From: Streptomyces sp. ASQP_92
GTDB taxonomy: Bacteria > Actinomycetota > Actinomycetes > Streptomycetales > Streptomycetaceae
Assembly (NCBI RefSeq): GCF_025399895.1
Contig: NZ_JAODUA010000002.1
Location: forward strand, 372,001 to 436,000
Direction of reading: 5' to 3'
DNA length: 64,000 nucleotides
Each line of letters starts with the position of its first letter. The first letter of the stretch is position 1. The translations under genes and the position numbers were made by a program. Positions 52,970 through 61,455 of this stretch are shown piece after piece. The notes under the pieces are model-generated. The model was not told the origin of the DNA, ran no database searches, and was given only the letters and a program-made list of their open reading frames with translations.

Positions 52970-53563
52970 CTATCGCGCCTCTTGCTCCGGCGTGGACCAC
53001 AGGTGGTCGAGCGTGCCCACCACCAGGCGGCAGACGGTGTCCGGGTCCGCGCTGGCCAGCGGCTCGCGCGCCACGACGGTGCGCATGAGCCCGATGCCGA
53101 GCAGCCAGGCCATGGCCAGGTCAGCGCGGAGCGCGCCGTCCTTGGCCCCGGAGAGCGCGGCCAGGGCGCTCTGATACCGCTCGCCCAGCTCGCGCAGGGT
53201 CCCGGTCGCCTCGTCGCCGCGTCCTATGGAGCGCAGGTAGACCTCCAGGGTCCGGTCCGTGCCCTCCGCGCTGCTGGTCAGCATCGAGCGGAGCGCGGTC
53301 TCGAAGAGCTCCTCGGGCGGTGTGGCCCGAAAGCGCTCCAGGCCACCCTGCGCCACGACCTCCGTCAGCAGGCCCTGCTTGGACCCGAAGTACCGGAACA
53401 GCAACGCCTGGTTGACCCCCGCCCGCTCGGCGATCTCGCGGACCGTCGTCCCTTCGTAGCCGCGTTCCGCGAACAGGTCCCGCGCCGCTTCGAGCAGCCG
53501 CCGACGGGTGGCTCCGGCATCGCGGCGGCGCTCGCCGGCGGACGATTCGGAGTCTTCTGGCAT
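52970..53563 (-). CDS. TetR-family regulator of P450 cassette 2
   Basis: 197 residues. HTH at ~25-60: TTVREIAERAGVNQALLFRY. The helical C-terminal part includes DLAMAWLLGIGLMRTVVARE, a TetR_C_17-like pattern. It is divergent from the second P450 gene with 110 bases between, where an 18-bp perfect palindrome lies. It converges with the first ferredoxin gene, 53 bases apart. Confidence 0.9.
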   Translation of the reverse strand: MPEDSESSAGERRRDAGATRRRLLEAARDLFAERGYEGTTVREIAERAGVNQALLFRYFGSKQGLLTEVVAQGGLERFRATPPEELFETALRSMLTSSAEGTDRTLEVYLRSIGRGDEATGTLRELGERYQSALAALSGAKDGALRADLAMAWLLGIGLMRTVVAREPLASADPDTVCRLVVGTLDHLWSTPEQEAR

Positions 53564-53641
53564 GGGTCGGTCCTCTCAGACGGCCCGTCAGGATAACGGC
53601 CACAATGCGCCGTTGACCGCTCCGGGGGGCGTCCCTACCGT

Positions 53642-53659
53642 TGTAAGCAGCTGCTTACA
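53642..53659. promoter_or_regulatory. Perfect 18-bp palindrome, operator of cassette 2
   Basis: TGTAAGCAGCTGCTTACA equals its reverse complement. It sits 15 bases before the P450 start and within the divergent gap, overlapping the likely ribosome-upstream promoter. It is the strongest candidate binding site for the adjacent TetR protein. Confidence 0.75.
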
Positions 53660-53673
53660 TCCGGGAGGCCGCA

Positions 53674-54876
53674 GTGACGACAGCCGATACCGACACCAGC
53701 ACCACCCCCCTCAGCTATCCCTTCAACACCTCCGACGGACTCCGGCTCGCCGACGCGTACGAGCGCGTACGCGAACTGCCGGGCCTGTTACGCGTCCAAC
53801 TCCCCTACGGTGAGCCGGCCTGGCTGGTCACCCGCTATGCGGACGCCCGGTTCGTCCTCGGTGACCAGCGCTTCAGCCGGGCGGCGGGCGCCCAGCACGA
53901 CGAGCCGCGGCAGTCCGAGGGGCGCGCCGACAGCGGGATCCTCGGCATGGATCCGCCGGACCACACCCGGCTGCGCTCCCTGGTGGCGCGGGCGTTCACC
54001 GTCCGTCAGGTGGAGAAGCTGCGCCCGCAGGTCCGCGAGCTCACCGCGAGCCTGCTCGACGCCATGGAGGCGGCGGGCCCGCCCGCCGACCTGGTGGACG
54101 CCTATGCGCTGCCCCTGCCGGTCGCGGTGATCTGCCGACTGCTCGGGGTGCCCGCCGAGGACCGGCCGCGCTTCCGTGTGTGGAGCGACGCCGCGCTGTC
54201 CACGAGCTCGCTGACGGCCGCCGAGTTCGAGGCCAACCGCGAGGAACTGCGCGCCTACATGGGCGAGTTGATCGCCCTGCACCGTCAGGATCCGCAGGAC
54301 GACCTGATGACCGCGCTCATCGAGGCCCGTGACGGCGGCGACCGCCTCACCGAGCTCGAACTCGTCGACCTGTGCGTGGCGGTCCTGGTGGCCGGGCACG
54401 AGACCACCGCATCGCAGATCCCCAACTTCACCCTCACCCTCCTCGACCACCCCGATCAGCTCGCCCGGCTCCGGGCACACCCGGAACTCGTCGCGAGCGC
54501 GGTGGAGGAACTGCTGCGCTTCGTGCCGCTGGGCAGTGGGGCGGGCCAGGCGCGGTACGCCACCGAGGACGTCGAGGTGGGCGGCACCCTGGTCACGGCC
54601 GGTACCCCGGTCCTGGTCGCGACCGGCGCCGCCAACCGCGACGCGCTGCGCTTCACCGCCCCCGGCGTGCTCGACATCGCCCGTGAAGGCAACCAGCACC
54701 TCGGTTTCGGCCATGGCGTCCACCACTGTCTGGGCGCCCCGCTGGCCCGGCTGGAACTCCAGGAGGCGCTGAACGCGCTCATCGCCCGCTTCCCCGGCCT
54801 GAGGCCGGCCGGAGACATCACCTGGAAGTCCGAGATGCTGGTCCGTGGCCCGCGCGTCATGCCGGTCGCGTGGTGA
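53674..54876 (+). CDS. Cytochrome P450 of cassette 2
   Basis: 400 residues from a GTG with GGGAGG five bases upstream; normal bacterial P450 length. It starts with a short disordered tail, then SYPFNTSDGLRLADAYERV. I-helix VAVLVAGHETTASQIP, ExxR in VEELLRFV, heme loop FGHGVHHCLGAPLAR. It differs clearly from the first P450, so this is not a recent duplication of the enzyme. It works with the ferredoxin that follows five bases downstream. Confidence 0.93.
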   Translation: MTTADTDTSTTPLSYPFNTSDGLRLADAYERVRELPGLLRVQLPYGEPAWLVTRYADARFVLGDQRFSRAAGAQHDEPRQSEGRADSGILGMDPPDHTRLRSLVARAFTVRQVEKLRPQVRELTASLLDAMEAAGPPADLVDAYALPLPVAVICRLLGVPAEDRPRFRVWSDAALSTSSLTAAEFEANREELRAYMGELIALHRQDPQDDLMTALIEARDGGDRLTELELVDLCVAVLVAGHETTASQIPNFTLTLLDHPDQLARLRAHPELVASAVEELLRFVPLGSGAGQARYATEDVEVGGTLVTAGTPVLVATGAANRDALRFTAPGVLDIAREGNQHLGFGHGVHHCLGAPLARLELQEALNALIARFPGLRPAGDITWKSEMLVRGPRVMPVAW

Positions 54877-54881
54877 GCGCC

Positions 54882-55100
54882 ATGACCTGGACCGTACGGG
54901 TGGACCCGAGTCTGTGTCTGGCCTCGGGCATGTGTGCCGGGGCCGCCCCCGAGGTGTTCGCGCTCGACACCGAGCACGCCCGGGTGCTCGTGGACACGCT
55001 CGGACCGGACGAGCGCCTCCTGGACATCGCGGACGCCTGCCCCGCCCAGGCGATCACCGTGCATGACGCGAACGGTGTCATCGGCCCCCGCCGCGACTGA
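54882..55100 (+). CDS. Small ferredoxin of cassette 2
   Basis: 72 residues from the ATG at MTWTVRVDPSL; an in-frame GTG overlapping the P450 stop is possible. Cys motif SLCLASGMCAGAAPEVF and ADACPAQAITV, with three Cys as in 3Fe-4S P450 ferredoxins. Electron donor to the P450 just before it. Confidence 0.9.
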   Translation: MTWTVRVDPSLCLASGMCAGAAPEVFALDTEHARVLVDTLGPDERLLDIADACPAQAITVHDANGVIGPRRD

Positions 55101-55159
55101 GGCACCCGGCACCCGACTCCTGGCGTCACCCTGCGAGCGCCGGGGCAGGGGGACGGGCG

Positions 55160-55780
55160 CTACTCGAAGCGCGAGGTGTCGCCCGCCCCCCGGCGTACGA
55201 TCTCCAGCTCGCCGCCCGAGAAGTCGATGACGGTGGTCGGTTCGGTGCCGCAATCCCCGGAGTCCAGTACGGCGTCCACCACGTGGTCGAGGCGCTCCTT
55301 GATCTCCCAGCCCTGGGTCATCGGCTCGGCCTCGTCGGGCAGCAGCAGAGTGCTGGAGAGCAGCGGTTCCCCGAGCTCGGCGAGCAGGGCCTGCACCACG
55401 GCGTGATCCGGGATGCGCACGCCGACCGTCTTCTTCTTCGGGTGCAGCAGCTGCCTGGGCACCTCACGGGTGGCGGGCAGAATGAAGGTGTAACTGCCGG
55501 GCGTGGCCGCCTTGATGGCGCGGAACACATCGTTGTCGATCTGTACGAACTGGCCCAGTTGCGCGAAGTTCTCGCACACCAGGGTGAAGTGGTGGCGGTC
55601 GTCGAGTTCGCGGATCGACCGGATCCGGTTGATGCCGTCACGGCTGCCGAGCTGGCACCCGAGCGCGTAGCAGGAGTCGGTCGGATATGCCACGAGCGCC
55701 CCGGAGCGGATGCTGTCGGCCACGCTGCTGATGGTGCGCCGCTGAGGGTTCTCGGGGTGCACGTCGAAGTACTTAGCCAT
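55160..55780 (-). CDS. YciO/Sua5-type threonylcarbamoyl-AMP synthase-like protein
   Basis: 206 residues, the length of YciO proteins. It starts MAKYFDVHPENPQRRTISSV. Family motifs: GALVAYPTDSCYALGCQLGS, RIRSIRELDDRHHFTLVCEN, GSYTFILPATREVPRQLLHP, KKKTVGVRIPDH. Sua5/TsaC makes the adenylate used for the t6A tRNA modification; YciO is the related form with uncertain role. It lies downstream of the AlaRS-like remnant on the same strand, 123 bases away. Confidence 0.88.
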   Translation of the reverse strand: MAKYFDVHPENPQRRTISSVADSIRSGALVAYPTDSCYALGCQLGSRDGINRIRSIRELDDRHHFTLVCENFAQLGQFVQIDNDVFRAIKAATPGSYTFILPATREVPRQLLHPKKKTVGVRIPDHAVVQALLAELGEPLLSSTLLLPDEAEPMTQGWEIKERLDHVVDAVLDSGDCGTEPTTVIDFSGGELEIVRRGAGDTSRFE

Positions 55781-55903
55781 CCGCCGAGTCTAAGGTCCGT
55801 GCCTGCGGTAGGTCGGTTCCGGCCGTTGCGGGGAGTCCGCGCGAGCCCGGACCACGGGCCGGCGAGCGTCCGGTGGGCGCTGCGCCGGCCCGTGGTCGGG
55901 CTT

Positions 55904-57086
55904 TCAGGACGGGGCCCCCGACCCGTCGGCGCGCAGCCCCAGCACGAGATCGCGGGGCAGCCCGTGGGTGTCGTGGAGGTAGCCGAGGTCGCCTTCGTCC
56001 AGCTGCCCCTGGAAGCGCGGCTGGGACAGCACGCGGCGCCCCCGTTCCAGGAGCCGGCCGAAGCGCCGTTCCTCGTCGAGGAGTACGTCACGGATCCCGG
56101 CCCCCTGCCCGCGCTGGCCGAAGTGGTCCCGGGTGTGCTCGATCAGTTCCTCGGGCAGATCGCCGAGCGTGCGGGACGGGTCGGTCCGCCACAGAGCGGT
56201 GAGCACCCGCCGCACGAGGCGCCGCAGGACGTATCCGCGCCCCGTGTTGGAAGGCAGCACCCCGTCGCCGATCACGACGACGGCGGAGCGCAGATGGTCG
56301 CAGACCAGGCGCAGGGACTGCTCGTCAAGGCGCCACAGCGACGGCACGCCGCGCATCCACGGTTCGAACAGATCGGTCTCGAAGACCGATCGCTTGCCCT
56401 GGAGGACGGCGGCGAGCCGTTCCATGCCGAGGCCGGTGTCGATGTTGGGCCGGGGCAGCGGGGTGAGGGTGCCGTCGTCGCCACGCCGGTAGCGCATCAT
56501 CACGTGGTTCCACACCTCCACCCAGCGCTCGTCGCGTCGGCGTGGAGTGCGGCGGTGTGTCACCGGTCCAGACGAAGATCTCCGAATCCGGGCCGCAGGG
56601 GCCGGTGGGGCCGTTGGACCACCAGTTCTCCTCGGTGGTCGGCTCGACCGGCACCCCGAGGTGCTGCCAGGTCCGCAGGGACTCTGTGTCCGGGCCCGAG
56701 TGTTCGTCGCCGCCGAAGACCGTGGCGTACAGCACTCCGGGATCGACACCGAAGCCCTCGACCAGCAGGTCGTATCCCCAGCGCAGACTGTGCGAGCTGC
56801 CGTAGTCGCCGAGCGACCAGGTGCCGAGCATCTCGAAGACCGTCAGATGGCTGTCGTCACCGACCTCGTCCAGGTCGGTGGTGCGCAGACAGCGCTGGAC
56901 GTTCACCAGGCGCCGGCCGAGTGGATGCGGGCGTCCTTCCAGATACGGGGTGAGGGGATGCATGCCCGAGGTGGTGAACAGGACGGGGTCGCCGGGCGGC
57001 GACAGCAGCGACGAGCCGGTGATGCGCCGGTGCTCGCGCTCCTCGAAGTACTCGACGAAGGTGCGGACGACGTATTCGCTCTTCAT
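55904..57086 (-). pseudogene. Alanyl-tRNA synthetase-like catalytic core, frameshifted
   Basis: The ATG at MKSEYVVRTFVEYFEE has AAAGGATCC upstream. Class II core: SSLLSPPGDPVLFTTSGMHP, VNVQRCLRTTDLDEVGDD, LTVFEMLGTWSLGDYG (motif 2 region) and, after the break, NIDTGLGMERLAAVLQG (motif 3). The span, 1183 bases, is not a multiple of three. The first frame gives VWTGDTPPHSTPT, and the next frame continues RRDERWVEVWNHVMMRYRR; the shift lies in the CG-rich repeat at ~56528-56541. It has no editing or C-Ala domain. It could be a decayed gene, a sequencing error or a programmed shift. Confidence 0.75.
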
Positions 57087-57245
57087 GACTGCGGATCCTT
57101 TGACTGCGGGGCAGCCGGAAAGGGACCGCGAGCACGGAACGCGAAGCGGGATCCGGTACAGGGGGCCCGAGGAGCAGCCCGGTACAGGAATCCGACGGTC
57201 CAACCGGCGGGCCGTTTCCGGTCGCCGGGGGAGAGGTGAATGAGG

Positions 57246-57314
57246 TCAGGCGGCGGCAACCGGCGAGCTGGTCGCTCGCGCGGTCATGACGCTGCAGCTG
57301 ATGGTGACCTTCAT
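57246..57314 (-). CDS. Candidate 22-residue Ala-rich leader peptide upstream of the AlaRS-like gene
   Basis: The ATG at 57314 opens MKVTISCSVMTARATSSPVA and ends with three Ala codons (all GCC) before TGA. Five of 22 residues are Ala. It lies 160 bases upstream of the AlaRS-like start on the same strand. The ribosome site is weak (GTGGAC). An attenuator leader for an alanine-linked gene would look like this, but chance is possible in GC-rich sequence. Confidence 0.3.
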   Translation of the reverse strand: MKVTISCSVMTARATSSPVAAA

Positions 57315-57713
57315 GGCGTCCACGGTAGTGGGTCGACGGCCGGCCCCGCATTCGCTTTTTCGCGGGGTGAGCCGCGAGCCGCGTCGGCGCGAGGTGAGCC
57401 CGGCGAGCGGGGCGAGGGCATCGCCTGGTGGGGGGAGTACCAGGGAACCCGCCGTCCCACTCGCCGGGCGCCTTCCCGGTGGCGGCGTGGGCGGCCCGGA
57501 GCTCCCGCGACGGCCGCCCTGCCAGTGATGCTGCGCACCGGGAGCGGTGGGTGGTGGTGTGGTCGGCCGAGGGGACGGAGGGGCTCCCGCTTCGAGGAGC
57601 CCGGCCCGTCGCTTCTGCCCTCACCATGACAGCGGGCCGAGGGCTGTGTCCAGGTGGAAACTGGACGGCCGCGGGTGGCGATCCCGGCCGTTGCGAAGCG
57701 TCAACTGGCTTTG

Positions 57714-57742
57714 TGTACAAGGAGGTTGGGCTCCCTTGTACA
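57714..57742. promoter_or_regulatory. Interrupted 9+9 palindrome, orphan operator candidate
   Basis: TGTACAAGG (57714-57722) and CCTTGTACA (57734-57742) are perfect inverted copies with an 11-base spacer. TTGTACAA-type sites are used by several regulator families such as GntR and TetR. No regulator gene is adjacent. Confidence 0.5.
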
Positions 57743-57856
57743 TAGGGAGGTGGGGCTTCTGCGGCGCCCGCACGCACGCCTGCCGTCCGCACGCACGCCG
57801 CCCACCCGCCCGTCGTCCGCCCGCACGCCCGCCGCGCGGCCGGACGGCGCCGGCGC

Positions 57857-59584
57857 CTACTTGCCCGGGTGGGCCAGGAGGAGCTCGGTGTTGTGGTCGG
57901 CGGAGGAGCCCAGCCGGGCGGCGGGGGTGGCGTAGGGGTCGTTGTAGGACAGCTCGCGGTAGAGGGCGGCCAGGCCCCGGTCGGAGGTGTCCGCGACGTC
58001 CGTCCGGTAGGGCGCCGCGGACTCGATGAGGGTGGTGAACAGGGACAGGGTGCCGTCCCCGTTGTCGGCCAGCTCGATGATGCGCGCGTGCTGCGGATAG
58101 TCGATGTGGGACGCCGTGTTGATCTCCCAGAAGGCGCGCTCGGGGACCGCGTGGCCGTGCGGGGTGATCCGGTTCTCGTGGGTGTGGCCGTTGACCCAGG
58201 CCACCACGTTCGGGTAACGCTGGAGCAGTGAGATCAGCTCGTTCCCGTCGTGCCGGCCCTCGAAGGGGTGGTACGGGTCGGGCAGCAGATTGCCCATCGT
58301 GGTGCTCGTGTGGTGGCTGAACAGAACGATCAGGGAGTCCGTCGAGCCCCCGCGCACCACATGCCCGTCGCTGTCGTACCACCGGCTGCTGTGCGACTTG
58401 AGCACGGATTCGAGCCACCTGAGCTGCGCGGTGCCGAGCGAACCGTCCGCGAATCCGGCCCTGTTGGTGGTGTCCAGGCTGATCCCGAGCACACCGCCCG
58501 CGAGCGGGAACGTGTAGTACAGGTGCCCGCTGCTCGCCGCGTCCGAGGTGAAGCCGTGACCGACCGGCCCGGCACCGGCGTACGCCGGGTTGAGATGCGC
58601 CTTGGCGAACTCGGCGGGCGTGAACGGCCGACGGCGCTCGTCCGGCGTGACCTTGCGGATGGCGCCGCCGTTGCCGAGCAACTGCGCGAGCAGGACGGCC
58701 GCTTGGGCCGGGTTGTGGCGCAGGGCGTAGGCGAGCTTCGCCGCCGTGGCGTCGTCACAGCCCTCGATCTTGCGGTCGCCGGTGTACAGGTCGCCCAGCA
58801 GGCCGAGGTCGGGCAGGCTGCCCTCGATGCTGTCGTCGTGGTTGCCGACGGTCGTGTACCAGGGCACGCTGAGCCCCGGCGCGTCGAAGGGGCGTACCGC
58901 CCCCGCCAGGAAGCCCGGTATCTGCGGCAGGCCCTTGGCCTTGTAGGTGTCCTGGAAGGACAGCTCCGGGTTCCAGTAGTCCGCGCTTCCGGAGTTCTGC
59001 ACACCCTCGTAGCGCGCGGTGTCACCACTGCTGGGGGTGATGCGGCCGCCGCTCATGACGGTCAAGTACCAGTCCAGCTCGATGAGTTCATGGTTGTCGG
59101 TGTTGTCACCGGTGGCCATCACCATGCCGAACGGCAGCCCCGTGTACGGACCCTGGCGCACCGAGTTGACCCGCTCGACCAGCGACGAGGCACCGCGCAC
59201 GGTGAGGGTCTCCTGTGGGCGGTGCGCGCTGTCGTTGTACTGGGCCAGATACTCGAAGCGGACCGGCGACTCGGTGTCCGCCAGGTGCAGATCGGTGAAC
59301 TGGACGAAAGAGGCGAGCCCGGTCCGGCGGTCGTCCCGGCTCGTGCTCCCGGCGGCCAGCTCGCCGCGCACCACGAGCGGCCAGCCCGGGCCTGCCACCA
59401 GGCGCTTGTACGCTCCGGTGCCGACCGGGGTCGCGGCCTGTTCGAGGGTGGTCCCCCCGATCCGTACGGCCCGGGCGGCGGTGGCGGCCAGCGCACGGTC
59501 CTGCGCCGTCGCCGACCACAGGGCGGCGCCTGCCGCCGCGGCGGACATTCTGGAAACGAACTGACGGCGGCTCATCCCGCGCAT
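57857..59584 (-). CDS. Tat-exported metallophosphoesterase (TIGR03767-like)
   Basis: 575 residues from the ATG at MRGMSRRQFVSR, with AGGGGGAT upstream. The Tat signal SRRQFVSRMSAAAAGAALW is followed by an AxA-type cleavage region. Metal site: SFVQFTDLHLADTE, GMVMATGDNTDNHELIELDW, WYTTVGNHDDSIEG, LFSHHTSTTMG, VAWVNGHTHENRI. I associate this length and motif order with the actinobacterial secreted TIGR03767 group. The phosphoester substrate is not known. Confidence 0.85.
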   Translation of the reverse strand: MRGMSRRQFVSRMSAAAAGAALWSATAQDRALAATAARAVRIGGTTLEQAATPVGTGAYKRLVAGPGWPLVVRGELAAGSTSRDDRRTGLASFVQFTDLHLADTESPVRFEYLAQYNDSAHRPQETLTVRGASSLVERVNSVRQGPYTGLPFGMVMATGDNTDNHELIELDWYLTVMSGGRITPSSGDTARYEGVQNSGSADYWNPELSFQDTYKAKGLPQIPGFLAGAVRPFDAPGLSVPWYTTVGNHDDSIEGSLPDLGLLGDLYTGDRKIEGCDDATAAKLAYALRHNPAQAAVLLAQLLGNGGAIRKVTPDERRRPFTPAEFAKAHLNPAYAGAGPVGHGFTSDAASSGHLYYTFPLAGGVLGISLDTTNRAGFADGSLGTAQLRWLESVLKSHSSRWYDSDGHVVRGGSTDSLIVLFSHHTSTTMGNLLPDPYHPFEGRHDGNELISLLQRYPNVVAWVNGHTHENRITPHGHAVPERAFWEINTASHIDYPQHARIIELADNGDGTLSLFTTLIESAAPYRTDVADTSDRGLAALYRELSYNDPYATPAARLGSSADHNTELLLAHPGK

Positions 59585-60048
59585 GGGTATCCCCCTGGTG
59601 ACACTGGCAGTTGGTGGCGCGGCGGCCCTCGGGCACGGTCGCGCGGCCACACACTACTGGCGGGTAGTCGTATGTACAGGGGGCGGGGGGAAACTTGGGG
59701 GAAACAAGTGCGGACCGGCGCGCCATGGGTCGGTACCCCAGGGTCCGACGCCCAATGTGTCGACGCGCCATGTGTCTCCGCCCTACGTGACTCCGCCCCC
59801 GGGCGCATTCGCCGGGCCTTGGAGGCGGGCCGCGACCGTGGAGTGGCCGACGAGTCCGGGCAGTTGCGCGGCCCGCCGGACGCAGCGGTCGAGCCGGTCG
59901 AGCACCAGCTCGGCGACGAACTCGTAGAGCCCTTCGAAGCGCGTGTGCAGCAGGGACCGCGACCCGGCCGATGAACAGGTCGGAGTAACGGGTCGGGGCA
60001 TCAACGGCCGCCGTACGAACGGCCGTTGACGACCCTCGACGTGTCAGC
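59585..60048. other. Intergenic region, possible decayed gene
   Basis: 464 bases. On the minus strand at 60004-59783 one frame reads SLLHTRFEGLYEFVAELVLD and RAAQLPGLVGHSTVAARLQG, which looks protein-like and may be a gene fragment, but no family is recognised and the ends are unclear. The rest shows nothing. Confidence 0.3.
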
Positions 60049-60438
60049 TCACTTGCAGTACGCCACGGGCGCCAGGTTCTGCACATAGCGGGCGCTGACC
60101 CAGCCGGGCCTGTCCGCTCCGAGCTTGTACCAGAGCTTGTTGCCGTCCACGGGCTGGCCGACCTTCTTGCACTTCAGTGCGACCACCGTGCCCTGAGGCA
60201 GCAGATTGAGTCGCTGGGCGGCGGTGGTCGCCTCCTGGTGGACCCACAGGCCGCCCTTGGCGACGACCTTGCTCCGGGGCTCCGCCGTCGGGGCGGCGGG
60301 AGCCGCCTGCTGGGCCGGGCCCGCGACGGGCGTCGGGTCCGCCGCCGAGGCTCCGCCCGCCGTGAGCAGAATCCCCGATCCGGCGAGTGCCGCGATCGCG
60401 CACGCCGTGACCATCCTGCGCATGCCAGATACGTACAT
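60049..60438 (-). CDS. Secreted SH3-like domain protein
   Basis: 129 residues from an ATG with AAGGGGAA upstream; a Met five residues on is an alternative. The signal peptide ends ASAAD. After an Ala/Pro linker (~35-60) the mature domain has LNLLPQGTVVALKCKKVGQP, NKLWYKLGADRPGWVSARYV and a C-terminal Cys, the pattern of bacterial SH3 domains. Two Cys could form a disulfide. A cell-wall binding role is likely. Confidence 0.75.
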   Translation of the reverse strand: MYVSGMRRMVTACAIAALAGSGILLTAGGASAADPTPVAGPAQQAAPAAPTAEPRSKVVAKGGLWVHQEATTAAQRLNLLPQGTVVALKCKKVGQPVDGNKLWYKLGADRPGWVSARYVQNLAPVAYCK

Positions 60439-60688
60439 GCTGTTCCCCTTCGTTCCCTTTGGGATGTGCGCCTTGTAGGAGCGACGCCGGCGGCGATCCG
60501 TTCCGCACGAATGGAGTAACTTCCGGACAAGTCAGGGCAGTTGATGTTCCCATCGGATGAGTGGTCGGCCGCCCGGGGCCCACGGGATCGATGGGCGAGG
60601 CAGTGCGTACGGGTGCATGCGGGGCGGATGGGCGGGGCAGGATGTTGCGGCCATGTCACGTCCGTTCCTCCGGAAGGAAGCCCCTCAA

Positions 60689-61396
60689 GTGCTCCGTAGA
60701 CAAGGCGCGTTGCTCGCCGCCGTCGTCCTGCTCCCGCTCGTCACGGCGACCCAGGCGGGCGCGGCGGCCCCGGCCCCGAGGGCAGGCGCGGCGACCACGG
60801 CGGACCCGGCCGCCGCCGCGACCACGGCGCAGTCGGCCGCCTGCGCCTACACCCCGGCCGTTCCCGCCGACAACTACAAGGGGATACCGGACTTCGACCC
60901 GGTCAAGGCTGCCCGGCCCTTCAGCGCCACGCTGCGCACCAGCCAGGGCGCCATCACCTTCAAGGCGCTGACCGACAAGGCCCCGTGCACCACCAACTCC
61001 TTCCGGTTCCTCGCCGAGAAGCGCTACTTCGACGGATCGCACTGCCACCGGCTCACCACCAGCCGGCTGTACGTCCTCCAGTGCGGCGACCCGACCGGCA
61101 CGGGCAGCGGCGGCCCCGGGTACTCCTTCCCGGACGAGAACCTCACCGGCGCGACCTATCCGGCGGGCACGGTGGCGATGGCCAACGCCGGCCCGAACAC
61201 CAACGGCAGCCAGTTCTTCTTCGTCTGGAAGGACACCAAGCTCTCGCCCGCCTACACACCCTTCGGCCGCGTGACCTCCGGACTCGACGTCCTGCAGAAG
61301 ATCGCGGCGGGCGGCGAGGACGACCAGAACGGCCCGGGCGACGGGTACCCGACGCTCCCGGTGAACATCAAGCACGTCCAGATCAAGAAGGGGTGA
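60689..61396 (+). CDS. Secreted peptidyl-prolyl isomerase (cyclophilin type)
   Basis: 235 residues from the GTG at VLRRQGALL, with GGAAGGAAG eight bases upstream; an ATG at 60653 is possible but has no ribosome site. The signal peptide ends ATQAGAAA. Cyclophilin core: NSFRFLAEKRYFDGSHCHRL, GTGSGGPGYSFPDENL, TVAMANAGPNTNGSQFFFVW, YTPFGRVTSGLDVLQKI. The catalytic Arg and the GSQFF segment are present. It helps fold exported proteins. Confidence 0.9.
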   Translation: MLRRQGALLAAVVLLPLVTATQAGAAAPAPRAGAATTADPAAAATTAQSAACAYTPAVPADNYKGIPDFDPVKAARPFSATLRTSQGAITFKALTDKAPCTTNSFRFLAEKRYFDGSHCHRLTTSRLYVLQCGDPTGTGSGGPGYSFPDENLTGATYPAGTVAMANAGPNTNGSQFFFVWKDTKLSPAYTPFGRVTSGLDVLQKIAAGGEDDQNGPGDGYPTLPVNIKHVQIKKG

Positions 61397-61455
61397 CGCC
61401 GGGGGCCGGGTGCCCGGTGGCCCGTTCCCGCCGAGGGCCCGGCCCCTTCGGCGTC
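61395..61455. terminator. Bidirectional terminator overlapping both stop codons
   Basis: GGGGCCGGG (61402-61410) pairs with CCCGGCCCC (61438-61446), and GACGCCG (61395-61401) with CGGCGTC (61449-61455), with a two-base bulge. It covers the ends of the cyclophilin gene and of the convergent aldo-keto reductase gene. Confidence 0.75.

Larger units (their letters stand above)
57087..57856. other. Long gene-poor leader and intergenic region
   Basis: 770 bases. The part next to the AlaRS-like gene (57087-57320) reads as a leader with a 22-codon frame (separate entry). The middle (57320-57700) has no credible gene. At 57714-57742 lies an interrupted palindrome. From ~57760 to 57845 the sequence is low-complexity CCCGCACGCACGCC-like repeats next to the end of the phosphoesterase gene. 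Confidence 0.5.

Noticed and set aside
57766..57842. CGCACGCACGCC-like repeats taken as a CRISPR array
   Set aside because: The units are very short, irregular and without spacers. This is low-complexity GC-rich sequence before the end of the phosphoesterase gene.
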